A stretch of DNA of 64,000 nucleotides from contig NZ_CP013910.1 in the NCBI RefSeq assembly GCF_001507665.1, positions 2,169,501 to 2,233,500 of the forward strand, written 5' to 3'. Within the stretch, counting starts at the first letter, position 1. Each line of letters opens with the position of its first letter. The notes beneath the pieces are model-generated. The model saw only the letters and a program-made list of their open reading frames with translations. It ran no database searches and was not told the origin of the DNA. This document shows, in pieces, positions 31,583 through 41,576 of the stretch. Position numbers and translations under genes: made by a program. The DNA comes from Deinococcus actinosclerus (GTDB lineage Bacteria; Deinococcota; Deinococci; Deinococcales; Deinococcaceae).

Positions 31583-32257
31583 TTATTTCAGGGCCTCGCG
31601 CAGGCGTTCCAGTCCGGCCTGCGCGCCGTCCTTGCCGAACACGGCGCTGCCCGCGACGAGGTTGCTCGCCCCGGCGGCGACGACCGCGCGGGCGTTCGTA
31701 GCGCTGACGCCCCCATCAACCTGGAGTTCGGCAGCGCTGCCGGTCTCGTCGAGCCAGCGGCGGACGGTGCGGATGCGCTCCAGGCTGTGCGGGATGAACT
31801 TCTGGCCGCCGAAGCCCGGGTTGACGCTCATGATGAGCACGAGGTCCACGTCGGCCAGCACGGGCCGCAGGGTCTCCAGGGGCGTGCCGGGGTTCAGGGT
31901 GACGCCCGCCTTCTTGCCCAGTTCCCGGATCTGCTGCACGGCGCGGTGGACATGCGCGGTGCTCTCCACATGCACGGTCAGGCCGTCGGCGCCGGCGTCG
32001 GCGAAGTCGCGCAGGTACCGTTCGGGCCGCTCGATCATGAGGTGAACGTCCATGAACAGCGGGCTGGCGGCGCGGGCGGCGGCCAGGATGGGCAGCCCGA
32101 AGCTGATGTTGGGCACGAACTGGCCGTCCATGACGTCCACGTGCGCCCAGTCGGCGCTCTCGATGGCGCGGAGTTCGTCGCCCAGGCGGGCGAAATCACT
32201 GGCGAGGATGCTCGGCGCGAGCTTCACGCGCCTCGCTTCGGGGGTGTCGGCGGTCAC
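31583..32257 (-). CDS. rpe: ribulose-phosphate 3-epimerase
   Basis: A 224-residue TIM-barrel enzyme of the pentose phosphate pathway interconverting ribulose-5-phosphate and xylulose-5-phosphate. [11 protein letters not shown], the metal-binding [38 protein letters not shown] and [11 protein letters not shown] are all present and intact. The start is set at the GTG at 32257 because TAAGCT lies seven bases upstream; a longer reading from 32281 would begin inside the promoter. It overlaps nothing and leads directly into comB. Confidence 0.94.
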   Translation of the reverse strand: MTADTPEARRVKLAPSILASDFARLGDELRAIESADWAHVDVMDGQFVPNISFGLPILAAARAASPLFMDVHLMIERPERYLRDFADAGADGLTVHVESTAHVHRAVQQIRELGKKAGVTLNPGTPLETLRPVLADVDLVLIMSVNPGFGGQKFIPHSLERIRTVRRWLDETGSAAELQVDGGVSATNARAVVAAGASNLVAGSAVFGKDGAQAGLERLREALK

Positions 32258-32264
32258 GCGCAGA

Positions 32265-32270
32265 AGCTTA
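32265..32270 (-). promoter_or_regulatory. -10 element (TAAGCT) fixing the rpe start
   Basis: On the minus strand TAAGCT is followed by seven bases and GTG at 32257. It makes the longer in-frame start at 32281 unlikely. Confidence 0.6.
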
Positions 32271-32365
32271 GCATTCCCCACACGAGGAGTTCACGGGGGG
32301 CGAATCGGCGCGGCAGGGTTCGCGCTGGGGCAGAACGCTGGCGCAGAACACCGCCGCACGAACCG

Positions 32366-32392
32366 CCCGCCCCGGCGGGTGCGCGGGGCGGG
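32366..32392. terminator. hairpin downstream of the PEBP lipoprotein gene
   Basis: CCCGCCCC (32366-32373) pairs with GGGGCGGG (32385-32392) around an 11-base loop, 23 bases past the stop of the minus-strand gene. Confidence 0.55.
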
Positions 32393-32415
32393 TCGCAAAG
32401 GCACCGGGCCTCCGC

Positions 32416-33057
32416 TCAGCGGCCGTAGTAGGCGGTCAGGCTGGTCTTGGCGAGCACCTTGCCGTTCAGCATGAAGCCCAGCGCGGCGGGGCTCGTGCCG
32501 GCGGGCAGGTCGAGGGTGCTGCTCAGGGCGTACAGCGTGAACACGTAGCGGTGGGCGGGATCGCCGACCGGGGGGCACGCCCCGATGAAGCCGGGCTGCC
32601 CGCCGTCGTTGTTCAGCTGCGTGGCCCCGGCGGGCAGGGTGCCGCCGGGATTGCCTGCGCCCTGCGCGAGGCCGGTGGCGCTGGCGGGAATGTTGAACAC
32701 GGCCCAGTGCCAGAAGCCGCTGCCGGTGGGGGCGTCCGGGTCGTACTTGGTGAGCACCAGGGACTGCGTGCCGGTGGGCACACCGCTCCAGTTCAGGGCG
32801 GGGCTGGTGTTGGGGCCGCTGCACCCGAAGCCGCTCGCGACCTGCGCGGCGGGGTACGCGCCGCCATTGGCGAAGGTGGGGCTGGTGAGGCTCAGGCCCA
32901 TGGCGGTCGCGGTGGGGGCGGGCTGCGCGACGGTGAGTCGCTGGGCGGGGTTCAGGCCGGCGTTCATGGGGTTGGCGCCGCCGATCATCTGGGTGGGGGC
33001 GCAGGCGGCCAGGGCGAGGGTGGGGACGGTCAGGGCGGCGGCGTGCAGGTGGCGCAT
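32416..33057 (-). CDS. YbhB/YbcL family (PEBP-like) lipoprotein
   Basis: A 213-residue protein with a lipoprotein signal peptide: LALAAC lipobox with Cys19. The mature part is a phosphatidylethanolamine-binding-protein fold: [18 protein letters not shown], the ligand-site [13 protein letters not shown], an [19 protein letters not shown] block and a C-terminal [11 protein letters not shown]. Bacterial YbhB-like proteins are periplasmic or membrane-anchored and mostly uncharacterised. It is transcribed away from the methylmalonyl-CoA mutase operon, sharing the 290-base intergenic region with it. Confidence 0.88.
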   Translation of the reverse strand: MRHLHAAALTVPTLALAACAPTQMIGGANPMNAGLNPAQRLTVAQPAPTATAMGLSLTSPTFANGGAYPAAQVASGFGCSGPNTSPALNWSGVPTGTQSLVLTKYDPDAPTGSGFWHWAVFNIPASATGLAQGAGNPGGTLPAGATQLNNDGGQPGFIGACPPVGDPAHRYVFTLYALSSTLDLPAGTSPAALGFMLNGKVLAKTSLTAYYGR

Positions 33058-33277
33058 GGGGGTCCTCGGGGTGCGCGGCAGGGGTTTGCGTCCCGGCGCG
33101 CGTGGCGACGGGGGCGCGGGCCGCGCAGATGCTTCGACGCTAAACGGTCAGGCTCACGGGGCGGTTACCGGGGCCACATTCTCAAGGGTGCCTCACCGGC
33201 AGCTTCAGGCTGCGTCAAGAGGCAGGTCAGGGAAGGGCAGCTGTCTCACACGCAGGAACAGCCCCTCCCCCTTGGAA

Positions 33278-33295
33278 ACCGAACGGTCGTTTGGT
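33278..33295. promoter_or_regulatory. TetR-type palindromic operator upstream of methylmalonyl-CoA mutase
   Basis: ACCGAACGGTCGTTTGGT is an 18-base imperfect inverted repeat (14 symmetric positions). It fits the CNAACGNNCGTTNG form I associate with TetR-family acyl-CoA-responsive repressors of the Thermus/Deinococcus group, such as PaaR. It lies 50 bases before the mutase start codon, where a repressor could control the operon. Confidence 0.5.
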
Positions 33296-33345
33296 GCCGG
33301 GGCAGGGTGGGTGGCATCATGGCGGCAGCACACGGAGGAACACAC

Positions 33346-35471
<2,126 letters not shown>

Positions 35472-35475
<4 letters not shown>

Positions 35476-35771
35476 CCGATCCCCAGCCCCAGCCGTCACC
35501 CCCGGACCCACTCGCCCGGACGTGGCGCCGGGTGGGGTGCGGCGGCATGGCGCTGGGAGCACTGGGCGCGCTCATGGGGGCGCTGCTGGTGCTCCCCTCG
35601 CTGGGGACAGGCGTCGCGCTCGTGCTGGCGGGCGGCGGCCCGGACGCGACCGACCCACTGCCGGAGATCCGGTTCGGCAGCGCCCTGGTGTACGGCTCGG
35701 GGATGCTGTTCGTGCTGGGGCTGATCGCGCTGGCGGTGTCGTACCAGTTCCGCCCGGTCGGGGAGCCGTGA
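35472..35771 (+). CDS. small membrane protein in the mutase operon
   Basis: A 99-residue protein with two predicted membrane helices (about residues 22-45 and 72-92) separated by an acidic, Gly/Pro-rich loop, and a Pro-rich cytosolic N-terminus. No family recognised. Its GTG start overlaps the mutase stop by four bases and its end is next to the secreted-protein gene, so it is firmly part of the operon; whether it has anything to do with the mutase is unknown. Confidence 0.7.
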
Positions 35772-35818
35772 GCCCGGCCCCCTGCAACCTCTGCCCACCT
35801 CGCCGCGTACCTGCGCGC

Positions 35819-36247
35819 ATGCTGAGGCGACTGAGGGCTGTGGTGGCGTGTGCCGTGCTGGGCGTGACTGGTCTGAGCGATGCGGGCGCGGTGGGGATGA
35901 CCCTGCCCGCGCCGCCTGCCGGGCCGCCCGCGCAGGTGGGGGGCCTGCGGGTGTGTGAGCAGGGGGACACGACGTTCCTGCTGGACCGCTCGGGCCGCGT
36001 GCGGAGCCTGACGTACGCGCGGCTGGTGCCGGACAACACGCTGCGGGTGCGGCAGAGTTACGACCGGGCGGGGCGACTGACGGGCCTGAGCGTGCAGTGG
36101 AGCGGCTTCGCGGGCCGCCTGCTGGACGCGCGTGGGTCGTTCGACGCGCGCGGGCGACTGGTGAAGGAGACGGGGTTCCGCGCGCGGGGCGTGACGACAC
36201 CACTGCGGTCGTACCTGCGCGCGGTGCCGAAGGGAGTGACATGCTGA
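35819..36247 (+). CDS. small secreted protein A of the mutase operon
   Basis: A 142-residue exported protein with a signal peptide (residues 1-25, MLRRLRAVVACAVLG core). The mature domain repeats short strand units of the form SYDRAGRLTGL and SFDARGRLVKE, reminiscent of YD/RHS-like beta repeats. The ATG at 35819 is chosen because it gives the signal peptide; an in-frame GTG at 35768, overlapping the previous stop, would add 17 residues before it. It resembles the next gene product. The stop overlaps the next ATG by seven bases. Confidence 0.65.
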   Translation: MLRRLRAVVACAVLGVTGLSDAGAVGMTLPAPPAGPPAQVGGLRVCEQGDTTFLLDRSGRVRSLTYARLVPDNTLRVRQSYDRAGRLTGLSVQWSGFAGRLLDARGSFDARGRLVKETGFRARGVTTPLRSYLRAVPKGVTC

Positions 36248-36777
36248 AATTGCTGCTGGTGGGGCTGCTGCTGAGCGCGCCGCTGTCGGGCGGGGCCGCG
36301 CTGGCGGGCGGTGCGGGCGGGCCGGTGGGCCTCTCCCCTGCCGCGTCCGCTCGGGCGGTCGTGACCGGGAATGACGCCGCGCTGGGAGGCTGGCAGGCGT
36401 TCCAGGGCTCGTCCATGCCCTGCATCATGGACGCGTTCTTCGACGTGCAGACCTGGACGGACGCGCGCGGCACGGTGCGGCGGCTGGTGTTCCGCGCGGC
36501 CTCCGGCTGGAACCCGGACCGGACCGAGCAGCGCCTCGACTGGGACGAGGCGGGCCGCCCCCGGGCGTACTCGTGGGTGCTGCGCCGCACGCCCGGCCAG
36601 GACACGGTCGCCGCGCGGATCGAGCTGCTGATCGGCCCCGCCGGGCAGGTCGTGCAGACCCGCGAGTGGGGCGACGTGCAGCCCGAGCACCGCGTCCCCT
36701 GGCCGACCCTGGAACGCGAACTGCGCCCCGCCGAGCTGATCGAGAGGTTCACTTGTCCCCCGCGCCCCATCCCCTGA
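36241..36777 (+). CDS. small secreted protein B of the mutase operon
   Basis: A 178-residue exported protein. Signal peptide at residues 1-22 ([21 protein letters not shown]), then a mature domain with [25 protein letters not shown] and [16 protein letters not shown] units, the same x-D-x-A-G-R-x pattern as in protein A. Two Cys residues (MPCIMD and FTCPP) could form a disulfide. It overlaps protein A at the start and meaB at the end (25 bases), so translation of the four genes is tightly linked. Function unknown. Confidence 0.7.
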   Translation: MLKLLLVGLLLSAPLSGGAALAGGAGGPVGLSPAASARAVVTGNDAALGGWQAFQGSSMPCIMDAFFDVQTWTDARGTVRRLVFRAASGWNPDRTEQRLDWDEAGRPRAYSWVLRRTPGQDTVAARIELLIGPAGQVVQTREWGDVQPEHRVPWPTLERELRPAELIERFTCPPRPIP

Positions 36778-37709
36778 CCCTGCCGCTGCTGTCGGGTGCG
36801 CGGCGGGCACTGGCGAAGGCGATCACGCTGGTCGAGTCCACGCGGCCCGAGCATGAGGCGCAGGCGCAATCCCTCCTGTCGGAGGTGCTGCCGCGTGCGG
36901 GGCGGTCGGTGCGGATCGGCCTGACGGGCGTGCCGGGCGTGGGCAAGAGCACGTTCATTGAGGCGCTGGGCGTGCGGCTGGCCGACGCGGGGCACCGGGT
37001 GGCGGTGCTGGCCGTGGATCCCAGCAGCGCCCGCACGGGCGGGAGCATCATGGGCGACAAGACCCGCATGCCGCGCCTGACGGTGCATCCGAATGCGTTC
37101 ATCCGTCCCAGCCCCAGCGGGGGCACGCTGGGCGGCGTGGCGCGGCGCACGCGCGAGTCCATCACGCTGTGCGAGGCGGCGGGCTTCGACGTGATCCTCG
37201 TGGAGACGGTGGGCGTGGGCCAGAGCGAGACGCAGGTGGCCGCCATGACGGACCTGTTCGTGCTGCTGACCCTCCCGAACGCCGGGGACGAGTTGCAGGG
37301 CATCAAGCGGGGGATCATGGAACTTGCGGACGTGTGCGTGGTGAACAAGGCGGACACGAACCCGCAGGCGGCGGTGCGCGCCCAGACGGAACTCCGCACG
37401 GCGCTGACGCTGCTCACCCCGCACGACGCGCCGTGGCGACCCGCAGCGCTGCGGGCGTCCGCGCTGACCGGTGAGGGACTGGACGGCGTGTGGGCGAACG
37501 TCGAGGCCTACCGCGCCGCGGTGGACCTGCGCGTGAAACGCCAGGGGCAGGCGGCGCAGTGGTTCGACGAACTGCTGCGCGAGGCGGCGTGGCGGGCGTT
37601 CCAGGCGGGCCTGGACCCGGCGCGGCTGCACGCCCTGCGCGCCGAGGTCACGCGCGGGGAGCGGACAGCGGTGCAGGGCGTCACGGCCCTGCTGACGCCA
37701 GATCTCTAG
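36753..37709 (+). CDS. meaB: methylmalonyl-CoA mutase-associated GTPase MeaB
   Basis: A 318-residue G3E-family GTPase that protects and reactivates methylmalonyl-CoA mutase and gates delivery of its cobalamin. The P-loop GVPGVGKST is near residues 60-68; [20 protein letters not shown], the [18 protein letters not shown] switch region and [14 protein letters not shown] are all intact, and VNKAD supplies guanine specificity. The TTG at 36753 is the best start: GAGAGG lies six bases upstream and the length then matches the family; it overlaps the previous gene by 25 bases. Sits four genes after its mutase partner. Confidence 0.95.
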   Translation: MSPAPHPLTLPLLSGARRALAKAITLVESTRPEHEAQAQSLLSEVLPRAGRSVRIGLTGVPGVGKSTFIEALGVRLADAGHRVAVLAVDPSSARTGGSIMGDKTRMPRLTVHPNAFIRPSPSGGTLGGVARRTRESITLCEAAGFDVILVETVGVGQSETQVAAMTDLFVLLTLPNAGDELQGIKRGIMELADVCVVNKADTNPQAAVRAQTELRTALTLLTPHDAPWRPAALRASALTGEGLDGVWANVEAYRAAVDLRVKRQGQAAQWFDELLREAAWRAFQAGLDPARLHALRAEVTRGERTAVQGVTALLTPDL

Positions 37710-38311
37710 GCGCTGGGTTTCCCCGCCGATACCCAGGGGTTGCCGGTGATCAGGAACCGCCAGGGCAGGTCGGCGCCCCGGCGCAGGCCCACGCGGGCGG
37801 TGGTGGTCACGTCCCCGTCCGGCAGGGGGTCGCCGGGCACGAGGTAGAAGTCCGGGCCGTCCACCGGCTGGCCGCGCAGCTCGGGTCCCAGGTGCAGGGC
37901 CGTGACGAGCTTGGCGGGGCCGTTCGTGAGGTCCAGGCGGCGCTTCACAGGCCGCCGCTCACGCATGCGCTCCTCGCCCGCCAGGGGTTCGGCGGCGCGG
38001 ATCAGGACGGCGGCCTGCACGCCCTGGGGCCGGCACACGATGTTCAGCAGGGGCTGGTCGTACGCGACGTGGTAGTACACCCGGCCCGGCGGGCCCGCCA
38101 TGCTCGCCGCCGCGCCGGGCAGCCGGGCGACGACGTGGCAGCTGGGGTCGCGCGGGCAGTCGTAGCCCTCGGTCTCCACGATCCGCGCCGCGAGCCGTTC
38201 GCCGCCGGGCAGCACGCGCACCAGCGCGGCCCCCAGCAGGTCGCGCGCCAGGGTGACGGGATCGCCCGCGAAGGTCTGGGCGCTCAGGGCGCGGGCGTGG
38301 GAGAGGTCCAT
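37706..38311 (-). CDS. DNA-3-methyladenine glycosylase, AAG/MPG type (copy 1, canonical)
   Basis: A 201-residue base-excision repair enzyme that removes 3-methyladenine, hypoxanthine and related bases. Aligned by eye with human AAG, the catalytic Glu125 and Tyr127 are in [10 protein letters not shown], His136 is the His of DPSCH, and the intercalating Tyr162 falls in [21 protein letters not shown] and [14 protein letters not shown] are family blocks. It follows the second copy on the same strand after 57 bases and its last bases overlap the convergent meaB gene by four bases. The short spacing suggests it closes the ABC/glycosylase operon. Confidence 0.93.
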   Translation of the reverse strand: MDLSHARALSAQTFAGDPVTLARDLLGAALVRVLPGGERLAARIVETEGYDCPRDPSCHVVARLPGAAASMAGPPGRVYYHVAYDQPLLNIVCRPQGVQAAVLIRAAEPLAGEERMRERRPVKRRLDLTNGPAKLVTALHLGPELRGQPVDGPDFYLVPGDPLPDGDVTTTARVGLRRGADLPWRFLITGNPWVSAGKPSA

Positions 38312-38368
38312 GCGCGCCAGCGTAGGGCGCCGCCCGGCGGTGGACTGTACGCCCCGGCCCGTACGGTG

Positions 38369-38995
38369 CTACTCCTCGCTGGCCGGGCGGGCGAGGTCCA
38401 TGCTGGGCGCGGCGGGCGACACCCAGGGGTTGCCGCGAACCGTGAAGCGCCACGGGAGGGTGCGGCCCTCACGGATGCCGACACGGGCGGTGACCTCGAC
38501 CAGTTCGTCGGGCAGGGGCGCGGGGGGCGGCAGGAGGTGCAGTTCCGGGGCGTTCACCGGCCGCCCGCTGATCTGCGCGGGGTTCAGGCCCAGCGCGTAC
38601 ACCAGTTTCGCCGGGCCGTTCGTCAGGTCCCGTTCACGGGTGACGGGCCGGAAGGTCAGCATCTGGCCCACGCCGTCCAGCGGCTCGATGGCGCGGATGA
38701 GCACGCTGGCCGACACCCCCTCGGGGCGGCACGCGACCTGCAGCAGCGGATGACCGTGTGCCGTCCAGAACAGCCACGTGCCGGGCGGGATCGCCATCTC
38801 GGCGCTGCGGGCGGCGTGGAAGCGCCCGGCGGTGCAGGCGGGGTCGCGGGGGCAGTCGTAGGCCTCGACCTCCACGATCCGCCCGGTCAGGCGCTCCCCA
38901 CCGTCCAGCACGCGCACCAGCGTCCCGCCCAGCAGCGCCCGCGCGATGGGTACCGGGTCACCCCGGAAGTGAGCCGGCGGGAGCGGGGCGGTCAT
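38369..38995 (-). CDS. DNA-3-methyladenine glycosylase, AAG/MPG type (copy 2, diverged active site)
   Basis: A 208-residue paralogue of the neighbouring AAG. The backbone of the family is clear ([55 protein letters not shown]) and the catalytic Glu and following Tyr are kept. At positions lining the base pocket it differs: the His136 equivalent is Thr (DPACT), the intercalating Tyr162 equivalent is His (FWTAHG), and the following pocket Asn appears to be Gln. It probably still binds DNA but may prefer other lesions or be inactive on 3-methyladenine. The ATG overlaps the stop of the upstream membrane-protein gene by four bases. Confidence 0.9.
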   Translation of the reverse strand: MTAPLPPAHFRGDPVPIARALLGGTLVRVLDGGERLTGRIVEVEAYDCPRDPACTAGRFHAARSAEMAIPPGTWLFWTAHGHPLLQVACRPEGVSASVLIRAIEPLDGVGQMLTFRPVTRERDLTNGPAKLVYALGLNPAQISGRPVNAPELHLLPPPAPLPDELVEVTARVGIREGRTLPWRFTVRGNPWVSPAAPSMDLARPASEE

Positions 38996-39375
38996 GCCGG
39001 AGGAGAGCGGCGCAGCAGCAGGACCGCCAGCCCGAGACTCAGCACGCCGCCGATCAGCAGGGCGGCGCGGGCGGGCGGCAGCGGCTGGCCCGTCAGGAGG
39101 AGCAGCGTCACGCCCGAGAGGTTCAGAACGGCCATGCACAGGAAGAGCGGGCCCAGGATGGTCGCCTCGGGGGTCCAGGACGACCGCTGGTGACGCAGCC
39201 GCAGCGCCCACCACGGCAGGGGCGCGAACGGCGCCGCCGCGCACAGGAGGCGCAGCGTCCGGTCGTCGGGGCGGCCCAGCAGGTTCGCCGCGTGGCCGAG
39301 GACACTGATCGCCATCAGCACGAGCAGCAGGATGCCGAACGCCCGCTCGCCGGGTGACCGGGGTCTGCCCCTCAC
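38992..39375 (-). CDS. small membrane protein (paralogue 2), unknown function
   Basis: A 127-residue protein with four predicted membrane helices and a short Arg-rich start. The GTG at 39375 overlaps the stop of the upstream gene by four bases, and its own stop overlaps the ATG of the second AAG gene by four bases. It is related to the upstream gene product: both have an RxLRxxCAAxPFAxLxW core (RTLRLLCAAAPFAPLPWW here), Arg-rich cytosolic loops and similar helix spacing. No known family recognised. Confidence 0.7.
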   Translation of the reverse strand: MRGRPRSPGERAFGILLLVLMAISVLGHAANLLGRPDDRTLRLLCAAAPFAPLPWWALRLRHQRSSWTPEATILGPLFLCMAVLNLSGVTLLLLTGQPLPPARAALLIGGVLSLGLAVLLLRRSPPA

Positions 39376-39761
39376 CGGGCGCCCGTCCGGTGGGTGTAGA
39401 TGGCCGCGCCGGTGAATGCCAGCAGGCCCAGCCCCAGGATGGCCCACTGCCCCGCCGCGAGGGGCTCACCCTGCGCGAGCCGGAGGGCCGCGCCGGACAC
39501 GGGCAGGCTGAGGAGGGTAGCGCAGACGGGCAGGAGCGGGGCGGGGAATGGACTGGGCACGCCGCGCGAACGCCAGACGGCCACGGCGGTCCACAGCAGC
39601 GCGGCGAAGGGCAGGGCGGCGCAGACGATTCGCAGGGGGCGGCCCTCGGGAACGACCGTCAGGGACAGGGTGTTGAAGGCGACCGCGAAGGTCAGGATCA
39701 CCAGGAACAGCGCGCCCGTGCTCACGCTGGGCGCCGGGCCTGCCCCGTCAGGAGTGGTCAT
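39372..39761 (-). CDS. small membrane protein (paralogue 1), unknown function
   Basis: A 129-residue protein with four predicted membrane helices. The core RPLRIVCAALPFAALLWTAV aligns with the next gene, so the pair came from a tandem duplication. The ATG at 39761 overlaps the ATPase stop by four bases. Position between an ABC-2 exporter and DNA glycosylases suggests a role in the same process, but nothing in the sequence defines it. Confidence 0.7.
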   Translation of the reverse strand: MTTPDGAGPAPSVSTGALFLVILTFAVAFNTLSLTVVPEGRPLRIVCAALPFAALLWTAVAVWRSRGVPSPFPAPLLPVCATLLSLPVSGAALRLAQGEPLAAGQWAILGLGLLAFTGAAIYTHRTGAR

Positions 39762-40723
39762 GCCCCTGAGCCTACCCCGGCGCGCAGCAGGTCGCCCTCG
39801 TAGATGCGGCGGATGGTGGCCTCGATGTCCGGTTCGCGCACGGTGAGGTCGCGGACGGGGGCGTGCGCGGTGACGCGGGCGATGGGGTCCGCGGCCGGGC
39901 CGGTGAAGGCGTACGTGGCACGGCCCGAGTCGCTGCTCAGGAGGGTCAAGTCGGGCACCCGGGCGTCCCCAACGGGTTCGCTGAACTCCACGTGCAGTTC
40001 ACGGTGCGAGCCGTAGCGCGCCTGGAGGCGGGCGAGGTCGCCGTCGAATAGCAGCTGCCCGTGGTCGATGATCAGCACGCGCCGCGCGAGCCGTTCGACG
40101 TCGCCGAGGTCGTGCGTGGTCAGGAGCACCGTGACCTCGCGCTCGCGGCTCATGTGGGCGATGAACTCGCGGATGCGGTCCTTCGCCACGACGTCCAGAC
40201 CCACGGTGGGTTCGTCCAGGAACAGCAGCTCCGGGTCGTGCAGCAGCGCGGCGGCGAGATCGGCCCGCATCCGCTGGCCCAGCGAGAGGGCGCGGGCGGG
40301 GGTGTGCAGGAACGGCCCGAGGTCGAGCAGTTCGGTGAAGGTGGTCAGGTTCGCCTGCCACCTCGCGTGCGGGATGCGGTACACGTGCCGCAGCAGGCGC
40401 AGGCTCTCGATGACCGGCAGGTCCCACCACAGGGTGGTGCGCTGCCCGAACACCGCGCCCAGCCGCGCGACGTGGCGGCGGCGGTCCTGCCAGGGCGTCA
40501 GGCCGCCCACGCTGACGGCGCCGCTGTCGGGCACGAGCAGCCCGGTGAGGATCTTGACGGTGGTGCTCTTCCCCGCCCCGTTCGGCCCGAGGTAGCCGAC
40601 GATCTCGCCGCGTGGGACGTGGAAGGACACGTCCCGGACGGCCTCGTGCGTGCGCCGCTGTGCGCTCAGGAAGCGGCCGGTGCGGGTGGTGAAGGTCTTG
40701 TGCAGGTGCTCGACGTGAATCAT
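39758..40723 (-). CDS. ABC transporter ATP-binding protein (ABC-2 exporter type)
   Basis: A 321-residue ATPase with Walker A GPNGAGKSTT, a Q-loop (VFGQRTTLWWDLP), signature LSLGQRMRADLA, Walker B LLFLDEP and the H-loop in TTHDLGD. The C-terminal 90 residues form an extra domain typical of exporters of the CcmA/DrrA-like class. It is encoded 34 bases after two ABC-2 permeases and overlaps the next membrane-protein gene by four bases. The GQRTTLWWDLP stretch is common in ABC-2 systems that use DUF990-like permeases. Confidence 0.92.
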   Translation of the reverse strand: MIHVEHLHKTFTTRTGRFLSAQRRTHEAVRDVSFHVPRGEIVGYLGPNGAGKSTTVKILTGLLVPDSGAVSVGGLTPWQDRRRHVARLGAVFGQRTTLWWDLPVIESLRLLRHVYRIPHARWQANLTTFTELLDLGPFLHTPARALSLGQRMRADLAAALLHDPELLFLDEPTVGLDVVAKDRIREFIAHMSREREVTVLLTTHDLGDVERLARRVLIIDHGQLLFDGDLARLQARYGSHRELHVEFSEPVGDARVPDLTLLSSDSGRATYAFTGPAADPIARVTAHAPVRDLTVREPDIEATIRRIYEGDLLRAGVGSGA

Positions 40724-40757
40724 GGGGTGCCTCCCTTCGGGTCTGTGGCGAGCGGTT

Positions 40758-41576
40758 TCATGTCCCGGTGCCCTGGTAGCGCCGCACGCCGACGCGCCAG
40801 AACGCGAACGCCCCGGCCAGCACGAGTGGCCCGGCCAGCGGCCCGATCAGCGCGGCCCAACCGGGCAGGCCGTCGGGCAGGGGGCGGCCCAGCAGGTGCA
40901 GGGCGGGCAGGTAGGACAGGAACGCGGCGGGGATCAGGTACGTGAAGGTGCGGCGCAGCCACGCGGAGTAGATGTCCATGGGGTAGCTGATCAGGGTGCG
41001 GCCGCCGTAGGTGAGGACGTTCATGGCCTCGACGCTGTCCACCGTCCAGAAGGTGAGGGTGCCGCCGATGACGAACAGCCCGCCGAAGAAGCAGATCATG
41101 CCGAGCACGGCGGCGCCGAGGAGGGCGGCCGTCTCGGGCCCGGCGGCCAGGGGCGCGTGCGTGAGGCCGTACCCGGCGATGGCGGCGGCGAGCAGCACGC
41201 GCGGGATGCGGCGCAGCGCGAAGTCGGAGGCGAACACCTGCAACGTCAGCGGGGCGGGGCGCAGCAGGAAGGTACTGAACGAGCCGGTGCGGACGTGCGT
41301 GGAGAGGTTGGGCGCGTCGAAGCCCCCGAACAGGATGTCCATGAGGACGAACGCGAGTTCCGCGAGGCCGTACAGCAGGCAGATCTCGCCCAGCGTCCAG
41401 CCGCCCAGCCCGCCGAAGCGCGGGAGCACCAGCGCGAGCGCGGCGAACTCGGCGGCGGTGATCAGCAGGCTGCCCAGCGCGTCGAGCATGAACGAGGTGC
41501 GGTGCGCGCCCTGCGAGCGGATCTGCGCGCCCAGCAGCCGCGCGTAGAGGGTCAGGTGATGCCGGAAGTCAGCCAC
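40758..41576 (-). CDS. ABC-2 family permease 2
   Basis: A 272-residue membrane protein with six predicted helices in ABC-2 arrangement, related to the DUF990/YadH-like group. GAHRTSFMLDALGSLL, LCYG-like LLYGLAELAFVLMDILFG and THVRTGSFSTFLLRPAPL match the intracellular loop and helix pattern of that group, including the RTG-x-x-x-x-LLRP motif. Its ATG overlaps the upstream permease by eight bases. With permease 1 it would form a heterodimeric channel driven by the downstream ATPase. Confidence 0.85.
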   Translation of the reverse strand: MADFRHHLTLYARLLGAQIRSQGAHRTSFMLDALGSLLITAAEFAALALVLPRFGGLGGWTLGEICLLYGLAELAFVLMDILFGGFDAPNLSTHVRTGSFSTFLLRPAPLTLQVFASDFALRRIPRVLLAAAIAGYGLTHAPLAAGPETAALLGAAVLGMICFFGGLFVIGGTLTFWTVDSVEAMNVLTYGGRTLISYPMDIYSAWLRRTFTYLIPAAFLSYLPALHLLGRPLPDGLPGWAALIGPLAGPLVLAGAFAFWRVGVRRYQGTGT

